Shown here piece after piece: positions 32,833-40,552 of a stretch of DNA of 64,000 nucleotides (positions within the stretch are counted from its first letter, which is position 1; every line of letters starts with the position of its first letter). The notes under the pieces are model-generated. The model had not been told where the DNA came from. It ran no database searches and was given only the letters and a program-made list of their open reading frames with translations. The stretch is taken from the NCBI RefSeq assembly GCF_015291665.1, contig NZ_CP030048.1:2666001-2730000 (forward strand), in the 5' to 3' direction. The stretch is from Bradyrhizobium sp. CCBAU 53338 (GTDB taxonomy: Bacteria; Pseudomonadota; Alphaproteobacteria; Rhizobiales; Xanthobacteraceae). Made by a program: the position numbers and the translations under genes.

Positions 32833-35100
32833 ATGTCCGGTATCGTTCTTTCCGCATCGGTTCGTCAGAACCTGCTCTCCCTCCAGTCCACCGCTGATCT
32901 TCTCGCCACCACGCAGAACCGTCTGTCGACGGGCAAGAGCGTGAACTCGGCCCTGGACAATCCGACCAACTTCTTCACCGCCCAGTCGCTCGACAACCGC
33001 GCCAGCGACATCAACAACCTGCTCGACAACATCGGCAACGGCGTGCAGGTGCTGCAGGCTGCCAACACCGGCATCACCTCGCTGCAGAAGCTCGTCGACA
33101 GCGCCAAGTCGATCGCCAACCAGGCGCTCCAGACCACCGTCGGTTATTCCACCAAGTCCAACGTCTCCACCACGATCTCCGGTGCGACGGCGGCCGACCT
33201 GCGTGGCACGACCTCCTTTGCCAGCGCGACCGCGCTGAGCAACGTGCTGTACAACGGCACCGCCGGCGGCACGACGGCTGCAAGCGGCACCACGACCCTC
33301 GGCGCGGCCCAGGCATCGGTCTCGGGCACCGGTACGGTGTACGCATCCGACGGCTCGACGGCCCTGACCGGTGCGATCACGCTGCTCGGCACCACTGCGG
33401 CCAGCAAGCTCACCACGGCTCCCGCCGACGGCGACACGCTGACGGTGAACGGCAAGACCATCACCTTCCGTGCCGGCGCAGCTCCGGCTTCGACCGCCGT
33501 TCCGAGCGGCTCGGGCGTGAGCGGCAACCTCGTCACCGACGGCAGCGGCAACACCACCGTCTATCTCGGCACCAACGCGGCGCCGGGCGCGACGGTCGGC
33601 GACGTGCTGACCGCGATCGACCTTGCCAGCGGCGTGAAGACCTCGACGATCTCCAGCGGTGCCGCGACCATCGGTGTCGCCTCCGGTGCGACGGCGTCGT
33701 CTGCGGCCGCGGGTGTCGTGACGCTGAAGAGCTCGACCGGTGCGGATCTGTCCGTGACGGGTAATGCCGACTTCCTGAAAGAGCTCGGTCTGACCACCGC
33801 CACGGGTGCCGGCAATGCGACGGTCACCGCGACCCGCACGACCAGCTCGTCCTCGCTGGGCGCGCTGATCTCGGACGGTTCGACGCTGAACGTCGATGGC
33901 CATGTCATCACCTTCAAGAACGCGCCGGTCCCGGGCTCGACCAACGCTCCGGCGGTTGCGAGCGGCTTCGGTGTCAGCGGTAACGTCCAGACCGACGGCG
34001 CCGGCAACTCGACCGTCTATCTCCAGGGCGGCACGATCAACGACGTGCTGAAGGCGATCGACCTTGCCACCGGCGTGCAGACCGCTTCGATCAGCGCAGG
34101 CGCGGCGACGCTGACCACCGCCACCGGTCAGATCAACTCGTCGATCAACGCCTCCGGCCAGCTCAAGCTGTCCACCGGCGTCAATGCCGACCTGTCGGTC
34201 ACCGGCACCGGTAACGCGCTGAACGTGCTCGGCCTCGCCGGCAACACCGGCACGGCGACGGCGTTCACCGCGGCTCGTACCTCCGGCATCGGCGGCATCA
34301 CCGGCAAGACCTTGACCTTCTCCTCCTTCAACGGCGGCACGGCGGTCAACGTCACCTTCGGCGACGGCACCAACGGCACGGTCAAGACGCTCGATCAGCT
34401 CAACTCGGCGCTGCAGGCCAACAACCTGACCGCCACGATCGACGCCAACGGCCTGCTGACGGTCTCGACCACCAACGACTACGCGTCCTCGACCATCGGT
34501 TCGAGCAGCGCAGGTGGTTCGATCGGCGGCACGCTGACCACGGCACTGACCTTCTCGACGGCTTCAAGCCCCGTCCAGGATACGGTTGCCCAGACGGCCC
34601 GCGCCAACCTGGTGTCTCAGTACAACAACATCCTGAGCCAGATCGACTCGACCTCGCAGGACTCCTCGTTCAACGGCGTCAACCTGTTGAACGGCGACCA
34701 GCTCAAGCTGACGTTCGACGAGACCGGCAAGTCGAGCCTGAACATCACGGGTGTGACGTACAACTCGAAGGGTCTGGGCCTCGCCGCGCTGACCAACGGT
34801 GTCGACTTCATCGACAACGCCGCGACCAACAAGGTGCTGACCAACCTGAACTCGGCGTCGAGCACGCTGCGTTCGGAAGCCTCGAGCCTCGGTTCGAACC
34901 TCTCGGTCGTGCAGGTTCGTCAGGACTTCAACAAGAACCTGATCAACGTGCTGCAGACCGGTTCGTCGAACCTGACCCTGGCCGACACCAACGTCGAAGC
35001 GGCCAACAGCCAGGCGCTGTCGACCCGCCAGTCGATCGCGGTCTCCGCGCTGTCGCTGGCCAACCAGTCGCAGCAGAGCGTGCTGCAGCTGCTTCGCTAA
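32833..35100 (+). CDS. fliC1: Flagellin FliC1 of the polar flagellum
   Basis: A 755-residue filament subunit exported through the flagellar secretion system. Residues 1-140 are the D0/D1 helices (VLSASVRQNLLSLQSTADLL, RLSTGKSVNSALDNPTNFFT) and residues 630-755 the C-terminal D1/D0 (SLGSNLSVVQVRQDFNKNLI, SQALSTRQSIAVSALSLANQ, ending VLQLLR). The 480-residue centre contains three copies of a Flagellin-IN-like module (TLTVNGKTITF, TLNVDGHVITF, GKTLTFSSFNGGTAVNVTF). The size fits the large flagellins of the thick Bradyrhizobium flagellum. AGAAAGGTAAC precedes the ATG. Its central 1.4 kb is almost base-for-base identical to fliC2. Order number is positional; it was not matched to published fliC numbers. 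Confidence 0.95.
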   Translation: MSGIVLSASVRQNLLSLQSTADLLATTQNRLSTGKSVNSALDNPTNFFTAQSLDNRASDINNLLDNIGNGVQVLQAANTGITSLQKLVDSAKSIANQALQTTVGYSTKSNVSTTISGATAADLRGTTSFASATALSNVLYNGTAGGTTAASGTTTLGAAQASVSGTGTVYASDGSTALTGAITLLGTTAASKLTTAPADGDTLTVNGKTITFRAGAAPASTAVPSGSGVSGNLVTDGSGNTTVYLGTNAAPGATVGDVLTAIDLASGVKTSTISSGAATIGVASGATASSAAAGVVTLKSSTGADLSVTGNADFLKELGLTTATGAGNATVTATRTTSSSSLGALISDGSTLNVDGHVITFKNAPVPGSTNAPAVASGFGVSGNVQTDGAGNSTVYLQGGTINDVLKAIDLATGVQTASISAGAATLTTATGQINSSINASGQLKLSTGVNADLSVTGTGNALNVLGLAGNTGTATAFTAARTSGIGGITGKTLTFSSFNGGTAVNVTFGDGTNGTVKTLDQLNSALQANNLTATIDANGLLTVSTTNDYASSTIGSSSAGGSIGGTLTTALTFSTASSPVQDTVAQTARANLVSQYNNILSQIDSTSQDSSFNGVNLLNGDQLKLTFDETGKSSLNITGVTYNSKGLGLAALTNGVDFIDNAATNKVLTNLNSASSTLRSEASSLGSNLSVVQVRQDFNKNLINVLQTGSSNLTLADTNVEAANSQALSTRQSIAVSALSLANQSQQSVLQLLR

Positions 35101-35129
35101 CAAGCGGACGACATCGCAAGCAAGATCAG

Positions 35130-35162
35130 GCGGCGGGGCTTTTGCCCCGCCGCTTTCTTTTT
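35130..35162 (+). terminator. Flagellin terminator 1
   Basis: A 10-bp stem GCGGCGGGGC / GCCCCGCCGC with loop TTTT and tail TTTCTTTTT, 30 bp after the fliC1 stop. The same structure follows fliC2 and fliC3. The remaining 200 bp to the next promoter box show no gene. Confidence 0.85.
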
Positions 35163-35364
35163 GCGTCGGCATCAAGGTGCCCTTCAGCAGGTGGAAGCGA
35201 TGGGTGCGAGCGCAGCGAATTGCCCACTCTGAGTTATGGTTGACAAGTGGCAAACGCCCGGTTGCTGCACCGAAAAGCATCATTTGATCATGACGATACG
35301 AGATGGCTCGATCCGGCGCCGATCGCGCATATGGTGAATCCGCGCAAGGACTCGCGCAACACGC

Positions 35365-35379
35365 TTCATGCTTTGTTAG
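35365..35379 (+). promoter_or_regulatory. Degenerate CtrA-type box before flagellin 2
   Basis: TTCA-TGCTTTG-TTAG followed by CC, 78 bp before the fliC2 ATG. It differs by one base in the spacer from the fliC1 box. Confidence 0.45.
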
Positions 35380-35457
35380 CCGTCTGCGTTCACCGTCCCG
35401 GCATCGATTAATCCTAATCGAAGTTTGTTGCGTTGCGTACCAGAAGGGTAACACTCA

Positions 35458-37725
35458 ATGTCCGGTATTGTTCTCTCGTCCTCGGTTCGTCAGAACCTGC
35501 TCTCCCTCCAGTCCACCGCTGATCTTCTCGCCACCACGCAGAGCCGTCTGTCGACGGGCAAGAGCGTGAACTCCGCCCTGGACAATCCGACCAACTTCTT
35601 CACCGCACAGTCGCTCGACAACCGCGCCAGCGACATCAACAACCTGCTCGATGGCATCGCCAACGGCGTGCAGGTGCTGCAGGCTGCCAACACCGGCATC
35701 ACCTCGCTGCAGAAGCTGATCGACAGCGCCAAGTCGATCGCCAACCAGGCGCTCCAGACCACCGTCGGTTATTCCACCAAGTCCAACGTCTCCACCACGA
35801 TCTCCGGTGCGACGGCGGCCGACCTGCGTGGCACGACCTCCTTTGCCAGCGCGACCGCGCTGAGCAACGTGCTGTACAACGGCACCGCCGGCGGCGCGAC
35901 GGCTGCAAGCGGCACCACGACCCTCGGCGCGGCCCAGGCATCGGTCTCGGGCACCGGTACGGTGTACGCATCCGACGGCTCGACGGCCCTGACCGGTGCG
36001 ATCACGCTGCTCGGCACCACTGCGGCCAGCAAGCTCACCACGGCTCCCGCCGACGGCGACACGCTGACGGTGAACGGCAAGACCATCACCTTCCGTGCCG
36101 GCGCAGCTCCGGCTTCGACCGCCGTTCCGAGCGGCTCGGGCGTGAGCGGCAACCTCGTCACCGACGGCAGCGGCAACACCACCGTCTATCTCGGCACCAA
36201 CGCGGCGCCGGGCGCGACGGTCGGCGACGTGCTGACCGCGATCGACCTTGCCAGCGGCGTGAAGACCTCGACGATCTCCAGCGGTGCCGCGACCATCGGT
36301 GTCGCCTCCGGTGCGACGGCGTCGTCTGCGGCCGCGGGTGTCGTGACGCTGAAGAGCTCGACCGGTGCGGATCTGTCCGTGACGGGTAATGCCGACTTCC
36401 TGAAAGAGCTCGGTCTGACCACCGCCACGGGTGCCGGCAATGCAACGGTCACCGCGACCCGCACGACCAGCTCGTCCTCGCTGGGCGCGCTGATCTCGGA
36501 CGGTTCGACGCTGAACGTCGATGGCCATGTCATCACCTTCAAGAACGCGCCGGTCCCGGGCTCGACCAACGCTCCGGCGGTTGCGTCAGGCTTCGGTGTC
36601 AGCGGTAACGTCCAGACCGACGGCGCCGGCAACTCGACCGTCTATCTCCAGGGCGGCACGATCAACGACGTGCTGAAGGCGATCGACCTTGCCACCGGCG
36701 TGCAGACCGCTTCGATCAGCGCAGGCGCGGCGACGCTGACCACCGCCACCGGTCAGATCAACTCGTCGATCAACGCCTCCGGCCAGCTCAAGCTGTCCAC
36801 CGGCGTCAATGCCGACCTGTCGGTCACCGGCACCGGTAACGCGCTGAACGTGCTCGGCCTCGCCGGCAACACCGGCACGGCGACGGCGTTCACCGCGGCT
36901 CGTACCTCCGGAATCGGCGGCATCACCGGCAAGACCTTGACCTTCTCCTCCTTCAACGGCGGCACGGCGGTCAACGTCACCTTCGGCGACGGCACCAACG
37001 GCACGGTCAAGACGCTCGATCAGCTCAACAACGCGCTGCAGGCCAACAACCTGACCGCCACGATCGACGCCAACGGCCTGCTGACGGTCTCGACCACCAA
37101 CGACTACGCGTCCTCGACCATCGGTTCGAGCAGCGCAGGTGGTTCGATCGGCGGCACGCTGACCACGGCACTGACCTTCTCGACGGCTTCCAGCCCCGTC
37201 CAGGATACGGTTGCCCAGACGGCCCGCGCCAACCTGGTCAACCAGTACAACAACATCCTCCAGCAGATCGACTCGACCTCGCAGGACTCCTCGTTCAACG
37301 GCGTCAACCTGTTGAACGGCGACCAACTCAAGCTGGTGTTCGACGAGACCGGCAAGTCGAGCCTCAGCATCACAGGTGTGACGTACAACTCGAAGGGTCT
37401 GGGCCTCGCCGCGCTGACCAGCGGTGTCGACTTCATCGACAACGCTGCGACCAACAAGGTGCTGACCAACCTCAACACCGCGTCGAGCACGCTGCGCTCG
37501 GAAGCTTCGGCTCTGGGTTCGAACCTGACGATCGTGCAGGTTCGTCAGGACTTCAACAAGAACCTGATCAACGTGCTGCAAACCGGCTCGTCGAACCTGA
37601 CCCTGGCCGACACCAACGTCGAAGCGGCGAACAGCCAGGCGCTGTCGACCCGCCAGTCGATCGCGGTCTCCGCGCTGTCGCTGGCCAACCAGTCGCAGCA
37701 GAGCGTGCTGCAGCTGCTCCGCTAA
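35458..37725 (+). CDS. fliC2: Flagellin FliC2 of the polar flagellum
   Basis: A 755-residue flagellin with the same domain order as FliC1. The centre (about residues 100-575) differs from FliC1 at only about two positions (GTAGGA for GTAGGT, QLNNAL for QLNSAL), and at DNA level I see only a handful of changes over 1.4 kb. The conserved ends carry more: SSSVRQ for SASVRQ, NLLDGIANG for NLLDNIGNG, NQYNNILQQ for SQYNNILSQ and SALGSNLTIVQ for SSLGSNLSVVQ. This is evidence for recent gene conversion of the surface region. AGAAGGGTAACACTCA precedes the ATG, as in fliC1. It is separately terminated and has its own promoter box. Confidence 0.95.
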   Translation: MSGIVLSSSVRQNLLSLQSTADLLATTQSRLSTGKSVNSALDNPTNFFTAQSLDNRASDINNLLDGIANGVQVLQAANTGITSLQKLIDSAKSIANQALQTTVGYSTKSNVSTTISGATAADLRGTTSFASATALSNVLYNGTAGGATAASGTTTLGAAQASVSGTGTVYASDGSTALTGAITLLGTTAASKLTTAPADGDTLTVNGKTITFRAGAAPASTAVPSGSGVSGNLVTDGSGNTTVYLGTNAAPGATVGDVLTAIDLASGVKTSTISSGAATIGVASGATASSAAAGVVTLKSSTGADLSVTGNADFLKELGLTTATGAGNATVTATRTTSSSSLGALISDGSTLNVDGHVITFKNAPVPGSTNAPAVASGFGVSGNVQTDGAGNSTVYLQGGTINDVLKAIDLATGVQTASISAGAATLTTATGQINSSINASGQLKLSTGVNADLSVTGTGNALNVLGLAGNTGTATAFTAARTSGIGGITGKTLTFSSFNGGTAVNVTFGDGTNGTVKTLDQLNNALQANNLTATIDANGLLTVSTTNDYASSTIGSSSAGGSIGGTLTTALTFSTASSPVQDTVAQTARANLVNQYNNILQQIDSTSQDSSFNGVNLLNGDQLKLVFDETGKSSLSITGVTYNSKGLGLAALTSGVDFIDNAATNKVLTNLNTASSTLRSEASALGSNLTIVQVRQDFNKNLINVLQTGSSNLTLADTNVEAANSQALSTRQSIAVSALSLANQSQQSVLQLLR

Positions 37726-37754
37726 CAAGCGGACGACATCGCAAGCAAGATCAG

Positions 37755-37786
37755 GCGGCGGGGCTTTTGCCCCGCCGCTTTTTTTT
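37755..37786 (+). terminator. Flagellin terminator 2
   Basis: The same GCGGCGGGGC / GCCCCGCCGC stem as after fliC1, with an eight-T tail. About 57 bp from the stop through the hairpin are essentially identical to the fliC1 trailer. The remaining gap to 37970 has no gene; it holds an ATGGTTAAC sequence near 37855. Confidence 0.88.
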
Positions 37787-37970
37787 GTTGCCAGGCTTGC
37801 TTGCGCCGTCAGGCATTCGAGGGGCCGGGAGCGATCGAAAAAGTAACCGGCGGTTATGGTTAACGGGGAGTAAGCGCGCAGAATCCCCAACGATTTCAGG
37901 TCGATTTCTGTGCCCGCCGTCGCATCACGATGGTTTATGGTGAACCGGCGCTTATGACGGTGAGGCTCGT

Positions 37971-37985
37971 TTCACCCTTTGTTAG
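37971..37985 (+). promoter_or_regulatory. Degenerate CtrA-type box before flagellin 3
   Basis: TTCA-CCCTTTG-TTAG followed by CCAT, 80 bp before the fliC3 ATG. The TTAGCCAT end is one base from the TTAACCAT half-site. Confidence 0.5.
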
Positions 37986-38064
37986 CCATGTCGGCGCACC
38001 CTGTGGCCGTCACTCGATCCAGAAGCGATCGAACGAAGACGCGTAAGCCAGAAGGGTAAGAGTC

Positions 38065-40335
38065 ATGTCCGGTATCGTTCTCTCTGCGTCGGTTCGTCAG
38101 AACCTGCTCTCTCTCCAGTCCACCGCTGATCTTCTCGCCACCACACAGAACCGTCTGTCGACCGGCAAGAGCGTCAACTCGGCCCTGGACAATCCCACCA
38201 ACTTCTTCACGGCCCAGTCGCTCGACAACCGCGCCAGCGACATCAACAACCTGCTCGATGGCATCGCCAACGGCGTGCAGGTGCTCCAGGCTGCCAACAC
38301 CGGCCTGACCTCGCTGCAGAAGCTGATCGACAGCGCCAAGTCGATCGCCAACCAGGCGCTTCAGACCACGGTCGGTTATTCCACCAAGTCGAACGTCTCC
38401 ACCACGATCTCGGGCGCAACGGCGGCCGACCTGCGCGGCACGACCTCCTTTGCGAGCGCGACGGCCTCCAGCAACGTGCTGTATGACGGCGCGGCTGGCG
38501 GCGTGACCGCTGCAAGCGGCTCCACGACCCTCGGCGCACCGCAGGGTTCGGTCTCGGGCACCGGTACGGTGTACGCGTCCGACGGCTCGACGGCCCTGAC
38601 CGGTGCGATCACGCTGCTCGGCACCACTGCGGCCAGCAAGCTCACCACGGCTCCCGCCGACGGCGACACGCTGACGGTGAACGGCAAGACCATCACCTTC
38701 CGTGCCGGCGCGGCTCCGGCGAACACTGCTGTTCCGACCGGCTCGGGCGTTAGCGGCAACCTCGTCACCGACGGCAGCGGCAACACCACCGTCTATCTCG
38801 GCACCAACGCGGCGCCGGGTGCGACGGTCGGCGACGTGCTGACCGCGATCGACCTTGCCAGCGGTGTGAAGACCTCGACGATCACCAACGGTCAGGCGAC
38901 GATCGGTGCTGCCTCCGCTGCATCGCCTTCGACCGCGGCTGCGGGTGTCGTCACGCTGAAGAGCTCGACCGGTGCGGATCTGTCCGTGACGGGCAAGGCC
39001 GACTTCCTGAACGAGCTCGGTCTCACGACAGCAACTGGTGGCGGCAATGCGACGGTCACTGCGACCCGCACGACCAGTTCGTCCACCCTCGGATCGCTGC
39101 TTCAGGACGGTTCGTCGCTGAACGTCGACGGCCACACCATCACCTTCAAGAACGCGCCGGTCCCGGGCTCGTCCAACGCCCCGGCGGTTGCGTCAGGCTT
39201 CGGTGTCAGCGGCAACGTCCAGACCGACGGCGCCGGCAACTCGACCGTCTATCTCCAGGGCGGTTCGATCAACGACTTGCTGAAGGCGATCGACTTCGCC
39301 ACCGGCGTGCAGACGTTCACGCTGAACGGCAGCGGCGGCGGTACGCTGGCAACTGCGGTGGGTCAGGCTCCGTCGACGATCAACAGCTCCGGCCAGCTCA
39401 AGCTGTCCACCGGCGTCAACGCCGACCTGTCGGTCACCGGCACCGGCAACGCGCTGGCGGCGCTCGGCCTCGCCGGCAACACCGGCACGGCGACCGCGTT
39501 CACCGCGGCCCGCACGTCCGGCATCGGCGGCATCGCCGGCAAGACCTTGACCTTCACCTCCTTCAACGGCGGCACGGCGGTCAACGTCACCTTCGGCGAC
39601 GGCACCAACGGCACGGTCAAGACGCTCGATCAGCTCAACAACGCGCTGCAGGCCAACAACCTCGCCGCGACGATCGATGCCAACGGCCTGCTGACCATCA
39701 CCGCCTCCAACGACTATGCGTCCTCGACGATCGGATCGACCGCCGCTGGCGGTGCGATCGGCGGCACGCTGACTTCGGCGCTGACCTTCTCGACGGCTTC
39801 CACTCCCGTCCAGGATGCGGTTGCGCAGACGGCTCGTGCCAACCTGGTGTCTCAGTACAACAACATCCTGAACCAGATCGACACGACCTCGCAGGACTCC
39901 TCGTTCAACGGCGTCAACCTGTTGAACGGCGACCAGCTCAAGCTGGTGTTCGACGAGACCGGCAAGTCGAGCCTGAACATCACGGGCGTGACCTACAACT
40001 CGAAGGGTCTGGGCCTCGCCGCGCTGACGGTCGGCGTCGACTTCATCGACAACGCAGCGTCCAACCGCGTACTGACCAGCCTGAACGCCGCGTCGAGCAC
40101 GCTGCGCTCGGAAGCCTCGAGCCTCGGCTCGAACCTCTCCGTCGTGCAGATCCGTCAGGACTTCAACAAGAACCTGATCAACGTGCTGCAGACCGGCTCG
40201 TCGAACCTGACCCTGGCTGACACCAACGTCGAAGCGGCGAACAGCCAGGCGCTCTCGACCCGCCAGTCGATCGCGGTCTCCGCGCTGTCGCTGGCCAACA
40301 CCTCACAGCAGAGCGTGCTCCAGCTGCTCCGCTAA
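38065..40335 (+). CDS. fliC3: Flagellin FliC3 of the polar flagellum
   Basis: A 756-residue flagellin with the same architecture as FliC1 and FliC2, more diverged in the centre (for example GSLLQDGSSLNVDGHTITF, and TFTLNGSGGGTLATAVGQAP in place of TASISAGAATLTTATGQINS). Patches remain almost identical in DNA to fliC1, notably about 150 bp encoding GSTALTGAITLLGTTAASKL and the following TLTVNGKTITF module (38564-38720), as if conversion tracts were short and partial. The C-terminus has SLANTSQQSVLQLLR, Thr for the usual Gln. AGAAGGGTAAGAGTC precedes the ATG. Own terminator and promoter box are present. Confidence 0.95.
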   Translation: MSGIVLSASVRQNLLSLQSTADLLATTQNRLSTGKSVNSALDNPTNFFTAQSLDNRASDINNLLDGIANGVQVLQAANTGLTSLQKLIDSAKSIANQALQTTVGYSTKSNVSTTISGATAADLRGTTSFASATASSNVLYDGAAGGVTAASGSTTLGAPQGSVSGTGTVYASDGSTALTGAITLLGTTAASKLTTAPADGDTLTVNGKTITFRAGAAPANTAVPTGSGVSGNLVTDGSGNTTVYLGTNAAPGATVGDVLTAIDLASGVKTSTITNGQATIGAASAASPSTAAAGVVTLKSSTGADLSVTGKADFLNELGLTTATGGGNATVTATRTTSSSTLGSLLQDGSSLNVDGHTITFKNAPVPGSSNAPAVASGFGVSGNVQTDGAGNSTVYLQGGSINDLLKAIDFATGVQTFTLNGSGGGTLATAVGQAPSTINSSGQLKLSTGVNADLSVTGTGNALAALGLAGNTGTATAFTAARTSGIGGIAGKTLTFTSFNGGTAVNVTFGDGTNGTVKTLDQLNNALQANNLAATIDANGLLTITASNDYASSTIGSTAAGGAIGGTLTSALTFSTASTPVQDAVAQTARANLVSQYNNILNQIDTTSQDSSFNGVNLLNGDQLKLVFDETGKSSLNITGVTYNSKGLGLAALTVGVDFIDNAASNRVLTSLNAASSTLRSEASSLGSNLSVVQIRQDFNKNLINVLQTGSSNLTLADTNVEAANSQALSTRQSIAVSALSLANTSQQSVLQLLR

Positions 40336-40364
40336 TAAGCGACTGAAATCACTCAAAAAAGCCG

Positions 40365-40397
40365 AGCGGCGGGGCTTTTGCCCCGCCGCTCTTTTTT
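40365..40397 (+). terminator. Flagellin terminator 3
   Basis: AGCGGCGGGGC / GCCCCGCCGCT, an 11-bp stem with loop TTTT and tail CTTTTTT, 29 bp after the fliC3 stop. Confidence 0.88.
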
Positions 40398-40443
40398 GCA
40401 TTTCGAGGCAGGCAGGATGTACACGAGCCATTAACCCTATCCC

Positions 40444-40462
40444 TTAAGCCGGCGTTAACCAT
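40444..40462 (+). promoter_or_regulatory. Perfect CtrA-type box before flagellin 4
   Basis: TTAA-GCCGGCG-TTAACCAT matches the consensus fully, 91 bp before the fliC4 ATG. Flagellins 1-3 have only the degenerate form, so fliC4 may be timed or levelled differently. Confidence 0.65.
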
Positions 40463-40552
40463 ACTTTAAAGGACAGCCCCTAAAACTGGACGAAAGCCCG
40501 CTTCCAGACCCGCGCGGCCGATTCGTATCCGGTTCAAGAGGAAGACCTGCCA

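Noticed and set aside
35222..35245. TGGTTG-N5-TGGCA as a sigma-54 promoter for flagellin 2
   Set aside because: Spacing fits, but both elements deviate too much from TGGCAC and TTGC, and nothing similar precedes fliC1 or fliC3.
37850..37862. ATGGTTAAC as a CtrA site upstream of flagellin 3
   Set aside because: Only a half site in reverse orientation with no partner at the seven-base spacing, and about 200 bp from the ATG.
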